Below, piece after piece: positions 9,301-15,910 of a stretch of DNA of 17,345 nucleotides. The DNA lies in assembly GCA_946623775.1 (NCBI GenBank), contig CAMORJ010000024.1:1-17345 (forward strand). The letters are read 5' to 3'. Under the pieces are notes generated by a model that saw only the letters and a list, made by a program, of their open reading frames with translations, was not told the DNA's origin and made no database searches. Origin of the DNA: an uncultured Bacillota bacterium. Lineage in GTDB: Bacteria; Bacillota_I; Bacilli_A; RFN20; CAG-826. Each line of letters begins with the position of its first letter. Position 1 is the first letter of the stretch. A program made the translations under genes and the position numbers.

Positions 9301-9385
9301 CAAGCCCCACAAAGCGCGGCAAAGTCAAGCCGCTCTGCAGGAAAGAGTAGCCTGAATACACATGTAGGGGAATAAAGGAGACCAT
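6362..9385 (-). CDS. dnaE: DNA polymerase III alpha subunit, DnaE type
   Basis: Replicative C-family polymerase; in Bacilli DnaE extends primers before PolC takes over, and PolC is not in this window. The product is 1007 residues from the ATG at 9385. The order is a PHP domain, a polymerase core with GPGRGSGAGS (about 325-334) and the catalytic PDIDVDFAD (about 366-374), GLFQLES, RPGPM, YQEQI, then a helix-hairpin-helix and a C-terminal OB-fold. The PHP metal-site pattern HLxVHSDYS reads PLHVYSGYS, so the PHP domain is probably inactive. The frame extends two codons further to a TTG, but MVSFIPLHV aligns with the B. subtilis start. There is no Shine-Dalgarno; a TATAAT box ends 8 bases before the ATG, so the mRNA looks leaderless. 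polA follows. Confidence 0.96.
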   Translation of the reverse strand: MVSFIPLHVYSGYSFLQSGLTLPRFVGLAKKRGLRYVCLTDKNTMSGLPALAHLCKSNGLLPVYGIDIEVNGDLITLFIKDEEGYRNAMALDALASKQKITADDVRGKTKGLIAILDCGKGEFRRLFDSNAQNDIPPYLAKLNALFESLYLGIPYYSGAHSLADFIRSFVARYPYDTVAFPHLLYEKQDDAIVLEIVQAIASDSQLEGKTATGPNYFLSDEEAKAFYRDDELFNCERICSQCRFELIVKRGGILVYPNDQGMSSEDYLRKLAYEGLEKKNPGYGEEYRQRLEYELSVIIKMGYADYFLIVQDYVNYARSVGISVGPGRGSGAGSLVSYALNIVTPDPIKYDLMFERFLNPERQSMPDIDVDFADIRRDEIVAYLQKKYGYDHVAHIITMQTLGAKASLRDIGRVYGYQPREIDLIAKTIGDSNLSLRDNYRQNKHFRELVDSDPYYLQIVSLAAKIEGLPRQAGMHAAGVVLNNRPLSSVLPISDSQYNGCLSQFEMNYLEEQGFLKMDLLGLRNLTIIDNCLALIEKSKGVHLDYASLPFEDEEAIKLIASGRTMGLFQLESGGMNRAIKEVNPTCFGDIVAILALYRPGPMANIPSYARRKHGQERIAYITPELEKILSPTYGIIVYQEQITQIVRALAGFSYGEADLFRRAISKKDALKLQSLRQDFLSGCKRNGVRDDIAEKVYALIYKFADYGFNKSHSLCYAVLSCQMAYLKAHYPLEFYCAILDSASSSDPKFPLLIAEMRRSGIGFALPLINQAEPGFSVYGNRVCYSLLAIKGIQSSLAYGIYEERRVKPFEDIFDFAHRVKQYGLNAASLVRLIDAGCFDNMGHNRASLRLSSTPAINYAELLGDGEMLLDLGIPKPSISDINDDGLLDLEAEREALGMMVSGSPLEKKADVIVSRGLSRISSLPESNGPIHVAAIIASVKSIRTKKGSRMAFILFYDEEAEAEGTMFGKVYDETYPLLKEGALVEIEVRADYRKEGSYIIEGVKPL

Positions 9386-9393
9386 CAACAATA

Positions 9394-9424
9394 ATTATAC
9401 TTATATTTATCTTCTATGGGTCAA
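9394..9424 (-). promoter_or_regulatory. Promoter of dnaE, apparently leaderless
   Basis: On the minus strand, TTGACC (9424-9419) and a perfect TATAAT (9399-9394) are separated by 19 bp. The expected start point, 6-7 bases downstream, falls within about three bases of the ATG at 9385. No ribosome-binding sequence lies between. This would drive dnaE-polA-mutM/coaE. Confidence 0.6.
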
Positions 9425-9441
9425 ATGGGAAACGAGCTTGC

Positions 9442-9469
9442 TTGAACTTCGCGCCGAGGGTGCCATAAT
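9442..9469 (+). promoter_or_regulatory. Promoter of bioY, apparently leaderless
   Basis: TTGAAC (9442-9447) and CATAAT (9464-9469) have a 16-bp spacer. The predicted start is near 9476, a few bases before the ATG at 9480, and no Shine-Dalgarno is present. It is arranged back-to-back with the dnaE promoter, the two -35 boxes being 17 bp apart, so the promoters share a narrow control region. Confidence 0.55.
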
Positions 9470-9479
9470 AGTGCCCGTT

Positions 9480-10022
9480 ATGAAATCCAATCTCATCTCC
9501 CGCATCGCCAAAAACGGCATCCTCCTCGCCGCATTGTGCGTCATCGGAATGTTCTCCATCCCTTTAGGGGCGAACATCAAAGTCTCCCTCCAATTGCTGG
9601 GCGTCATGATCATCTGCTTCCTCGCGGAAGGGGTGGTTGATGCTCTCATAATCACCGGATGCTATCTGGGAATCGGGATGCTTTTGCCGGTCTATGCCGG
9701 TTTTTCCGCCGGCATCAGCCCAACCTGGGGCTTTGTCTTGGGCTTCGTCCTCGCCGCGCCGGTCTATTATTTCGTCTCCCGCATCCCCAAACTGCCTCGC
9801 GCCTTGACGATGGCGATTGCGGGGGTAGTGGGGACTTTGGTCGTTTATGCTGCGGGCACGATCTTCATGATGCTGTACCTGAATTGGGGGCTCGGAGAGA
9901 CCCTTCTCGTCGCGGTCGTCCCTTATCTCCCCTTCGACGCAGGGAAGATCGCCTTGGCGATCCTCCTCATCTATGCCCTTCCGAAACTGATCTCCTCCCA
10001 AGGGTGCATGGGAAAGAAATAA
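9480..10022 (+). CDS. bioY: Biotin transporter substrate-binding (S) component BioY
   Basis: Integral membrane protein that binds and imports biotin, alone or with the shared ECF ATPase module (not in this window). The product is 180 residues with about five to six hydrophobic helices. BioY-like features include the conserved segment LPVYAGFSAG (69-78), a small-residue-rich following helix (GFVLGFVLAAP), and the C-terminal PFDAGKIALA segment (151-160). The ATG at 9480 is chosen because it gives a normal BioY length and follows a promoter directly; the frame extends upstream to a TTG at 9438, but that lies inside the promoter. A terminator follows. The biotin-dependent decarboxylase operon and birA downstream support biotin as substrate, though another vitamin of the same fold cannot be excluded. 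Confidence 0.85.
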   Translation: MKSNLISRIAKNGILLAALCVIGMFSIPLGANIKVSLQLLGVMIICFLAEGVVDALIITGCYLGIGMLLPVYAGFSAGISPTWGFVLGFVLAAPVYYFVSRIPKLPRALTMAIAGVVGTLVVYAAGTIFMMLYLNWGLGETLLVAVVPYLPFDAGKIALAILLIYALPKLISSQGCMGKK

Positions 10023-10035
10023 TCTCGTCGGATCA

Positions 10036-10057
10036 GGGCGCGGCGGCGTCCTTTTTT
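10036..10057 (+). terminator. Rho-independent terminator after bioY
   Basis: GGGCGC (10036-10041) pairs with GCGTCC (10046-10051), with one G-U pair and a GGCG loop, followed immediately by six T residues. It lies 14 bases after the bioY stop and separates bioY from the pckA operon. Confidence 0.85.
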
Positions 10058-10111
10058 CATACTTGAGAGAGAAAGATATCCCGTCTTTTAACCATCACTT
10101 TTGCTTCCTAT

Positions 10112-10160
10112 ATGAAAAACGCATGAAAATCCATGAAAGAATTTCCATGAGCATTTTCAT
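10112..10160. promoter_or_regulatory. Phased ATGAAA repeats, possible operator of the pckA operon
   Basis: ATGAAA occurs at 10112, 10123 and 10133, that is 11 and 10 bp apart, or about one helical turn. CATGA follows at 10146. The copy ATGAAAAT (10123-10130) has an exact inverted partner ATTTTCAT (10153-10160), and the last base of this touches the -35 box. A phased, partly palindromic repeat ending at a promoter suggests binding of a dimeric regulator. The identity of that regulator is unknown; the site does not fit a cre (CcpA) element. Confidence 0.45.
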
Positions 10161-10188
10161 TGCCACGTGCGTGTGCAGTTGTGATAAC
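10160..10188 (+). promoter_or_regulatory. Promoter of the pckA-oad-birA operon
   Basis: TTGCCA (10160-10165) and GATAAC (10183-10188) are separated by 17 bp, with an extended -10 TGT before the -10 box. Transcription would start near 10195, leaving a leader of about 48 bases that holds the GAAAGG ribosome site before the ATG at 10243. Unlike bioY and dnaE, this gene has a normal leader. Confidence 0.6.
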
Positions 10189-10242
10189 ATGTTACCGATT
10201 TTGGGAAAAATTTCCAAACCATATATTGAAAGGCAAAAATAA

Positions 10243-11928
10243 ATGTCCACCAAAGCATTCTACCCAATCGCGGAAATCGGCAAGGGCAAGCCCGGCTTTT
10301 CCCGCACCCGCTCCATCATCGAGGCGGCTTTCTACGGCAACAATGTCGTGAAGATCAACTCGCTCAAAGAAGCTTATGAGCTCGCCAAGAATTCTCCTGG
10401 CACCATCATCACCGATATGCCGGTGTTCGGCGCGGAGAAGATCGGCCTCGACCGCGACGCGAAAGTGCTTTTGTTCAATGACGGCGCCATCACCGGCCGC
10501 TATGCCGCTGCCCGCCGCATCCAAGGCCAGCCCGGCGTCAACGTCGAGCGCCTCGACAAATTGCTCCTCGAAGCGGTCTACAAGACCAGATACAGGAAGC
10601 TCTATCACTGCGAAGCCTATGTCGGACTTGACCCCGAATTCATGGTCAAAGCCCACCTTCTCATCCCCGAGGGATTCGAGATGCTCGCCTATAACTGGCT
10701 CCTCAACTTCCAGTGGATCAACGACGAATACTACAAGATGTATGCCGCTTCCAAACCCGTCGGCGACGGCAAGGAACCCGATATCTACATCTTCTCCGAT
10801 CCTGATTGGGAAGGAACCGATCAGACCGATATCTGCGATGGCAAGTGCTTGACCTACTTCGCCACCGAGGCCAACGCCGCCGCTTTGCTCGGCATGCGTT
10901 ACTTCGGCGAGCACAAGAAGGGCACCCTTACCCTTGCTTGGGCCATGGCCAACCGCAACGGCTATGCCTCCTGCCATGGCGGACAGAAAGAATTCACCCT
11001 CGCCGACGGCTCCAAGTTCGTCGCCTCGGTCTATGGTCTTTCCGGCTCCGGCAAATCCACCATCACCCACGCCAAGCACAATGGCAAATACGGCATCAAG
11101 GTCCTTCACGACGACGCCTTCATCATCAACGATGAAACCTGCGCTTCCATCGCCCTTGAGCCGACCTATTTCGACAAGACCAACGACTATCCGACCGGCT
11201 GCCCCGACAACAAGTTCCTCATCACCGTCCAGAACTGCTCTGCCACCCGTGATGAAGATGGCAACGTCGTCCTAGTCACCGAAGATATCCGCAACGGCAA
11301 CGGCCGCGCCATCAAATCCAAGCTTTGGTCGCCCAACCGCGTCGACAGGATCGATGCTCCGGTCAACGCCATCTTCTGGATCATGAAAGACCCGACCATC
11401 CCGCCGATCGTCAAGCTCAAAGGCGCCGCCCTCGCTTCCGTCATGGGCGCCACCCTCGCCACCAAGCGTTCCACCGCGGAGCGCCTTGCCCCTGGCGTCG
11501 ACCCCAATGCTTTGGTCGTCGAACCCTACGCCAACCCATTCCGCACCTATCCCCTTGCCAACGACTACAAGAAGTTCAAGCACCTCGTCGCTGAGAAGAA
11601 CGTCGCCTGCTACATCATCAACACCGGCGACTTCATGGGCAAGAAAGTCACCAAGGAAGTCACCATCGGCGCCATCGAAGCCGTCGTCGACAAGACAGGC
11701 GTCTTCAAGCCGTGGGGCCCCTTCTCCGACATCGAGATCATGGAGGTCGATGGCTTCGTCCCGAACCTCAACGATGCCGAATACGTCAAACAGCTCATCG
11801 CCCGTATGCAGGACCGCGCAGCCTTCGTCGCTTCGCGTGAGACCGAGAAAGGCGGCTTCGACGCCCTTCCCGAAGATGCTCTCGCCGCGATCGAGAAAGT
11901 CGTTGAGGAAGCCAAGAAGCTTGGATAA
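10243..11928 (+). CDS. pckA: Phosphoenolpyruvate carboxykinase (ATP)
   Basis: Interconverts oxaloacetate + ATP and PEP + CO2 + ADP in the cytosol. The product is 561 residues. Active-site segments can be matched to E. coli PckA: TGR (84-86), YVGLDPEF, the metal and substrate lysines in EHKKG (K225, K226), the histidine of SCHGG (H245), P-loop GLSGSGKST (265-273), and the metal aspartates in LHDD (D290, D291). The arginine of E. coli VSRL appears as lysine in IVKL, so this is a divergent branch of the family. AAAGG precedes the ATG by about 9 bases. Third positions are strongly C-biased, suggesting high expression. It is first in an operon with oxaloacetate decarboxylase; in that setting the ATP-forming, PEP-carboxylating direction is plausible (inference). 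Confidence 0.92.
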   Translation: MSTKAFYPIAEIGKGKPGFSRTRSIIEAAFYGNNVVKINSLKEAYELAKNSPGTIITDMPVFGAEKIGLDRDAKVLLFNDGAITGRYAAARRIQGQPGVNVERLDKLLLEAVYKTRYRKLYHCEAYVGLDPEFMVKAHLLIPEGFEMLAYNWLLNFQWINDEYYKMYAASKPVGDGKEPDIYIFSDPDWEGTDQTDICDGKCLTYFATEANAAALLGMRYFGEHKKGTLTLAWAMANRNGYASCHGGQKEFTLADGSKFVASVYGLSGSGKSTITHAKHNGKYGIKVLHDDAFIINDETCASIALEPTYFDKTNDYPTGCPDNKFLITVQNCSATRDEDGNVVLVTEDIRNGNGRAIKSKLWSPNRVDRIDAPVNAIFWIMKDPTIPPIVKLKGAALASVMGATLATKRSTAERLAPGVDPNALVVEPYANPFRTYPLANDYKKFKHLVAEKNVACYIINTGDFMGKKVTKEVTIGAIEAVVDKTGVFKPWGPFSDIEIMEVDGFVPNLNDAEYVKQLIARMQDRAAFVASRETEKGGFDALPEDALAAIEKVVEEAKKLG

Positions 11929-11931
11929 AAA

Positions 11932-13302
11932 ATGGGAGTCCAAGTCGTTGAGACCGCCCTTCGCGACGGCCACCAGTCATTATTCGCGACTCGCATGACC
12001 ACCGAAGAGGTGCTCCTTGCCCTCGCTGAACTGGATAAAGTCGGCTACCGCGCCATAGAAATCTGGGGCGGCGCCACTTTCGACGCATGCCTCCGCTTCC
12101 TCGATGAGGATCCTTGGGAGAGATTGCGCCTTGCCAAAAAGGTGTGCAAACACACCAAACTTCAAATGCTATTCCGCGGACAGAACATCCTCGGATACCG
12201 CCATTACGCCGATGACGTCGTCGAGAAATTCGTCCAGAAGTCATTGGAAAACGGCATCGACATCATCCGTATCTTCGACGCGCTGAACGACATCCGCAAC
12301 CTCGAATGCGCTGTCCGCGCCACGAAGAAATACGGCGGCGAATGCCAAATCGCCCTTTCCTATACCACCTCGCCAGTCCATACCGTCGAGTATTATGTCG
12401 AGCTCGCCAAGAAGGTCGAATCCCTCGGCGCCGACAGCCTCTGCATCAAGGATATGGCGGGCGTCCTCCTTCCTGGTGATGCCTATCGCCTCATCAAGGC
12501 TTTGAAGGAGAACACCAAGCTCCCGATCGAATTGCACAGCCACTGCACCGGCGGCCTCTGCGAGATGACCTACCTTAAGGCCATCGAGGCGGGAGTCGAT
12601 ATCGTCGACTGCGCCTTGTCGCCGTTCTCCGGCGGCACCAGCCAGCCCTGCACCGAATCGCTCAACTTCGCCCTCCGCGGCACCCCATACGACCCCAAAC
12701 TCAACGTCGATATGCTCAACGCTGCCGCATCAAAGATGCAACCAGTGCGTGCGAAATACATCGCCAACGGCTTATTGAACCCGAAGGTCCTTTCGGTCAA
12801 TGCCAACATCATCAAATACCAGGTCCCGGGCGGAATGCTCTCCAACCTCATCAACCAGCTGAAGCAGCAGGGCGCCTCCGATCGCCTTGACGAGGTTCTC
12901 CAAGAGGTTCCTAACGTCAGACGCGATATGGGTTATCCGCCTTTGGTTACCCCGCTTTCCCAGATGGTTGGCACGCAGGCCGTGCTCAACGTCTTGCTCG
13001 GCGAGCGTTATAAGAACGTCCCGAAGGAGATCAACGAGTACCTCCACGGCCGCTATGGCGCTGCCCCAGCCCCGGTGGATGAGGAAATCCGCCATAAGAT
13101 CATCGGCGACGACGAGGTCATCACCTACCGTCCCGCGGATGATCTGAAGCCGGAATTCGAAGGGCTCAAAAAGCAATATAAGAAGATCGCCAAAACCGAC
13201 GAAGACGTCCTTTCGATCGCTTTGTTCGGCGACGTGGCCATCAAATTCTTGGAAAAACGCATTGCCGACGCTAAGCCGACTCTAATCCAGGTGGAGGCAT
13301 AA
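11932..13302 (+). CDS. oadA: Oxaloacetate decarboxylase alpha (carboxyltransferase) subunit
   Basis: Moves the carboxyl group from oxaloacetate to biotin on the carrier subunit, releasing pyruvate. The product is 456 residues and has the HMGL-like TIM barrel of the OadA/PycB family: ALRDGHQSL with metal ligand D12, the active-site lysine K173 in CIKDMAG, and metal histidines H202 and H204 in LHSHCTGG. It stops after the carboxyltransferase and conserved C-terminal helical region and has no biotin domain; that domain is a separate gene two ORFs downstream. The TIM-barrel alpha subunit argues for oxaloacetate rather than methylmalonyl-CoA or glutaconyl-CoA, whose alpha subunits belong to another fold. 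It starts three bases after pckA with only a weak GGA before it, so translation is likely coupled. A pyruvate-carboxylase B subunit is unlikely beside oadB. Confidence 0.93.
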   Translation: MGVQVVETALRDGHQSLFATRMTTEEVLLALAELDKVGYRAIEIWGGATFDACLRFLDEDPWERLRLAKKVCKHTKLQMLFRGQNILGYRHYADDVVEKFVQKSLENGIDIIRIFDALNDIRNLECAVRATKKYGGECQIALSYTTSPVHTVEYYVELAKKVESLGADSLCIKDMAGVLLPGDAYRLIKALKENTKLPIELHSHCTGGLCEMTYLKAIEAGVDIVDCALSPFSGGTSQPCTESLNFALRGTPYDPKLNVDMLNAAASKMQPVRAKYIANGLLNPKVLSVNANIIKYQVPGGMLSNLINQLKQQGASDRLDEVLQEVPNVRRDMGYPPLVTPLSQMVGTQAVLNVLLGERYKNVPKEINEYLHGRYGAAPAPVDEEIRHKIIGDDEVITYRPADDLKPEFEGLKKQYKKIAKTDEDVLSIALFGDVAIKFLEKRIADAKPTLIQVEA

Positions 13303-13303
13303 C

Positions 13304-13606
13304 ATGCTGACCTATGGAGTTTGGCAAAATATCGATGAACTCAGCATTTTAGACTCCCTTTTGGTGTCGCTGATCGCGATTTTGATCGTCTTCCTGGTCT
13401 TGGTCATCATCATTTTGGTGACGTCTGGATTCGAGAAGGCGACGAAGATCGTCATCGAGAAAAGCGCTATCAATCCGCGCAAGGAAAACGCCATCCTGGC
13501 CGAAGATTCGGATGCCGTCGCCGCCGTTTTGGCCGCGACCATCGATTTCCACAAAGCCACTGGCAAGAATCCGCGCGTTGTGTCGGTAAAACGAATCGAG
13601 GAATAG
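13304..13606 (+). CDS. oadG: Oxaloacetate decarboxylase gamma-like small membrane subunit
   Basis: A small subunit thought to help assemble the decarboxylase at the membrane. The product is 100 residues, with a single strongly hydrophobic helix at about 18-40 followed by a soluble tail. The tail carries an AVAAVLAAT-type segment typical of OadG/MmdD proteins. GGAGG lies 6 bases before the ATG. One base separates it from oadA and three from the biotin carrier. The sequence is short and the call leans on gene order plus the helix-and-tail architecture. Confidence 0.75.
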   Translation: MLTYGVWQNIDELSILDSLLVSLIAILIVFLVLVIIILVTSGFEKATKIVIEKSAINPRKENAILAEDSDAVAAVLAATIDFHKATGKNPRVVSVKRIEE

Positions 13607-13609
13607 TAT

Positions 13610-13990
13610 ATGAAAGTTTACAAAATCAAAGTCAACGGCAAATCCTACCGCGTTGAGCTTGAAGCGATCGACGAAGTGGCTTCTGCCGCGCCCGCTGCGC
13701 CGGCTGCTCCTGCCGCCAAGCCAGCCGAAGCCCCGAAGAAAGCCGAACCTGCTGCCGCGCCCGCTGCCGCTGGCGAAGGACAGCAAGTCCCATCCCCAAT
13801 CCAAGGCGCGGTCGTCAAAGTCGTCGCCAAGGAAGGAAGCCACGTCAAGAAAGGCGATGTCCTCATCGTCATCGAGGCCATGAAGCTCGAAAACGACGTC
13901 GTTTCGCCTTTCGACGGAGAAGTCGTGAAGATCTTGGTCGAAAAAGGACAGACCGTCACTGCCAAAGAGGTTATCGCCCTCATCAAATAA
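13610..13990 (+). CDS. Biotin carboxyl carrier subunit of the decarboxylase
   Basis: Carries CO2 as carboxybiotin from the alpha subunit to the membrane beta subunit. The product is 126 residues. A short N-terminal strand region is followed by an Ala/Pro/Lys-rich flexible linker (about 25-57) and a C-terminal biotinyl domain. The biotin-attachment motif is EAMKLEND, with K92 the modified lysine; MKL replaces the more usual MKM, as in related GcdC/MmdC carriers. GAGGA lies 7 bases before the ATG. The partner ligase BirA is the last gene of the operon. Confidence 0.92.
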   Translation: MKVYKIKVNGKSYRVELEAIDEVASAAPAAPAAPAAKPAEAPKKAEPAAAPAAAGEGQQVPSPIQGAVVKVVAKEGSHVKKGDVLIVIEAMKLENDVVSPFDGEVVKILVEKGQTVTAKEVIALIK

Positions 13991-13996
13991 GCAGCC

Positions 13997-15190
13997 ATGG
14001 AAAAGTTCTGGGAAACCATAAAAGCCTTCTTCGAGAGTTCCGGCATCGCCGGATTCTTTGCTGATGGCGGATGGCGTAACCTCATCATGATGGCGGTGGC
14101 ATGCGTATTGCTGTTCCTTGCCATCAAGAAGAAGTTTGAGCCGTATTTATTATTGCCAATCGCATTCGGCATGTTGCTCGTCAACCTGCCAGGCGTTGGC
14201 CAAGAGATTTTCAAAAAGACCACGGATGCAGACGGGGTGACCCATTATGAAGGCATCTTCGGATTCCTTTATTATGGCGTCAAGTGGGGCATATATCCCT
14301 GCTTGATCTTCCTTTGCATCGGCGCGACGACGGACTTCGGACCGTTGATCGCCAACAAGAAGACGATGCTGCTCGGCGCCGCCGCGCAGATTGGCATCTT
14401 CATCACCTTCATAGGCGCTATTGCCATCGGCAAAAACGGCCTAGGATGGACGCAATTCGATGCCAAAATCGCCTCTTCCATCGGCATCATCGGCGGCGCG
14501 GATGGTCCGACTGCCATCTTGGTTACCTCCAAGTTGGCACCGGAATACCTATCCTCCATCGCCATCGTCGCTTATTCCTACATGGCCCTCGTCCCGGTCA
14601 TCCAGCCTCCGATCATCCGGCTGCTAACGACCAAAAAGGAAAGAGCCATCAAAATGGAGACTCCTCGCGAAGTCAGCAAGCGCGAGAAGATCCTCTTCCC
14701 CATCATCGTCACCATCGTCACCGTCTTGCTGGTTCCTTCCGCAGGCGCCCTTATCGGCTGCTTGATGCTTGGCAACCTCATCAAGGAATCCGGCGTCGTC
14801 CCTCAGATCACCGAGACCTTGTCCAAGACCTTGATGTATATCGTCACCATCCTTCTCGGCGTCTGCGTCGGATGCACGGCTGATGCCGCGACCTTCTTGA
14901 CCATCGACACCATCCTTATCTTCGTCCTCGGCATCCTTGCCTTCTCCGTCGCCACCGCATGCGGCGTCCTTGGCGGCAAGCTGATGTGCGTCTTGACGAA
15001 GGGCAAAGTCAACCCGATGATCGGCGCCGCCGGCGTTTCCGCCGTTCCTATGGCGGCCCGCGTCGTCCACAAAGAAGGGCAGAGGGAAGACCCGACCAAC
15101 TTCTTGCTCATGCACGCCATGGGACCTAACGTCGCTGGCGTTATCGGCTCTGCCGTTGCAGCGGGCGTATTGTTATTGCTGTTCCTCTGA
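13997..15190 (+). CDS. oadB: Sodium-pumping oxaloacetate decarboxylase beta subunit
   Basis: Integral membrane subunit that decarboxylates carboxybiotin and exports Na+. The product is 397 residues with about ten hydrophobic segments. OadB/GcdB/MmdB hallmarks are present: the sodium-site region GIIGGADGPTAI (about 163-174), PVIQPPI in a re-entrant segment, GAAGVSAVPMAARVV and MHAMGPNVAGVIGSA near the C-terminus. The N-terminal extension before the first helix contains WETIKAFFESSG. It starts 6 bases after the carrier gene without a strong ribosome site. The beta subunits of the three sodium-pump decarboxylases are very alike, so the substrate is inferred from OadA. Confidence 0.95.
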   Translation: MEKFWETIKAFFESSGIAGFFADGGWRNLIMMAVACVLLFLAIKKKFEPYLLLPIAFGMLLVNLPGVGQEIFKKTTDADGVTHYEGIFGFLYYGVKWGIYPCLIFLCIGATTDFGPLIANKKTMLLGAAAQIGIFITFIGAIAIGKNGLGWTQFDAKIASSIGIIGGADGPTAILVTSKLAPEYLSSIAIVAYSYMALVPVIQPPIIRLLTTKKERAIKMETPREVSKREKILFPIIVTIVTVLLVPSAGALIGCLMLGNLIKESGVVPQITETLSKTLMYIVTILLGVCVGCTADAATFLTIDTILIFVLGILAFSVATACGVLGGKLMCVLTKGKVNPMIGAAGVSAVPMAARVVHKEGQREDPTNFLLMHAMGPNVAGVIGSAVAAGVLLLLFL

Positions 15191-15192
15191 TA

Positions 15193-15885
15193 ATGGAAAT
15201 CCTCTCCTTCGAATCCATCCCATCCACGAATGATTTTCTGAAGGATAACCATGGCCGCCTAAGCGATTTCACCATCGCTTGGGCGGCTTTTCAATCCAAA
15301 GGAAAAGGAAGCCACGGCAGGGGATGGGACAGCAAAGCAGGGGATGGATTGCTTTTCTCGATACTGATCAAAGATAAGCGCGTCATCGCTCAGCCTGGCC
15401 TTCCTTTAGTTGCCGGAGCGCTTGTCGGCTCCTACTTAGAAAGCCTAGGCTTCGCTCCCAAGATTAAGTGGCCAAATGATATTTATCTTGGCGCGAAGAA
15501 AGTGTGCGGGATTCTGTGCGAAGGGCAGCCTGATGAATATGTCGTGATCGGCATTGGGATCAACGTCAATCAAGACCGTTTTGAAGGCGAATATCGTGCC
15601 ACGCCCTCATCGCTTTTCTTGGAATCGGGCAGAAAATGGGATATCCAGGCGCTTGCAAAACCCTTGTTTGAGCACCTTGAAAAAGGGTTAAGGAGCCCCA
15701 ATGCCTCAAGCGACGCCAGGCGCTGGATTTGCGATGGGAGAGACTATCTCCAAGGCAAATCCGTCTTGCTCGCGGGAAGGCAAAAACCGGTCCCCGTTGA
15801 CCAAATTAGCGAGGACATGTATCTAGAATTGAAGGATGGAACCATCGTTTCATCCAGCGAATTTTCAATCGTGACTTTAAAATAG
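15193..15885 (+). CDS. birA: Biotin--protein ligase, monofunctional
   Basis: Attaches biotin to the lysine of the biotin carrier through biotinyl-5'-AMP. The product is 230 residues. Motifs include STND (11-14), GKGSHGRGW (37-45), KWPND (92-96), the KKVCGILCE segment (102-110) and GIGINVN (120-126), followed by the small C-terminal beta domain. There is no N-terminal helix-turn-helix, so it is a ligase only and not a repressor of biotin genes. It begins two bases after the oadB stop with no Shine-Dalgarno, which suggests reinitiation by terminating ribosomes. Placement in the operon couples carrier supply and its modification. Confidence 0.93.
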   Translation: MEILSFESIPSTNDFLKDNHGRLSDFTIAWAAFQSKGKGSHGRGWDSKAGDGLLFSILIKDKRVIAQPGLPLVAGALVGSYLESLGFAPKIKWPNDIYLGAKKVCGILCEGQPDEYVVIGIGINVNQDRFEGEYRATPSSLFLESGRKWDIQALAKPLFEHLEKGLRSPNASSDARRWICDGRDYLQGKSVLLAGRQKPVPVDQISEDMYLELKDGTIVSSSEFSIVTLK

Positions 15886-15903
15886 TACTCGTAAGAGTAA
15901 AAT
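15876..15903 (+). promoter_or_regulatory. Possible leaderless promoter of the small membrane-protein gene
   Basis: TAAAAT (15898-15903) is followed by 7 bases and then ATG at 15911. A weak -35-like TTTAAA lies at 15876-15881 (16-bp spacer). No Shine-Dalgarno precedes the ATG. The geometry matches that of dnaE and bioY. Confidence 0.35.
15886..15899 (+). repeat. Hairpin between birA and the membrane-protein gene
   Basis: TACTC-GTAA-GAGTA is a perfect 5-bp stem with a GNRA-type loop, directly after the birA stop. No T-run follows, so it may be a weak pause or processing site, or an operator in the next promoter's spacer. Confidence 0.35.
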
Positions 15904-15910
15904 ACGCAGT

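Noticed and set aside
10112..10125. Possible cre (CcpA) site upstream of pckA
   Set aside because: TG and CG are separated by five A residues instead of the four bases of the cre consensus, and the right half does not match.
11932..13302. Pyruvate carboxylase subunit B or methylmalonyl-CoA decarboxylase alpha
   Set aside because: The oadB, oadG and carrier neighbours indicate a membrane decarboxylase, and the TIM-barrel fold excludes the CoA-ester carboxyltransferase type.
15193..15885. BirA acting as biotin repressor of bioY
   Set aside because: The protein starts directly at the catalytic domain and has no helix-turn-helix.
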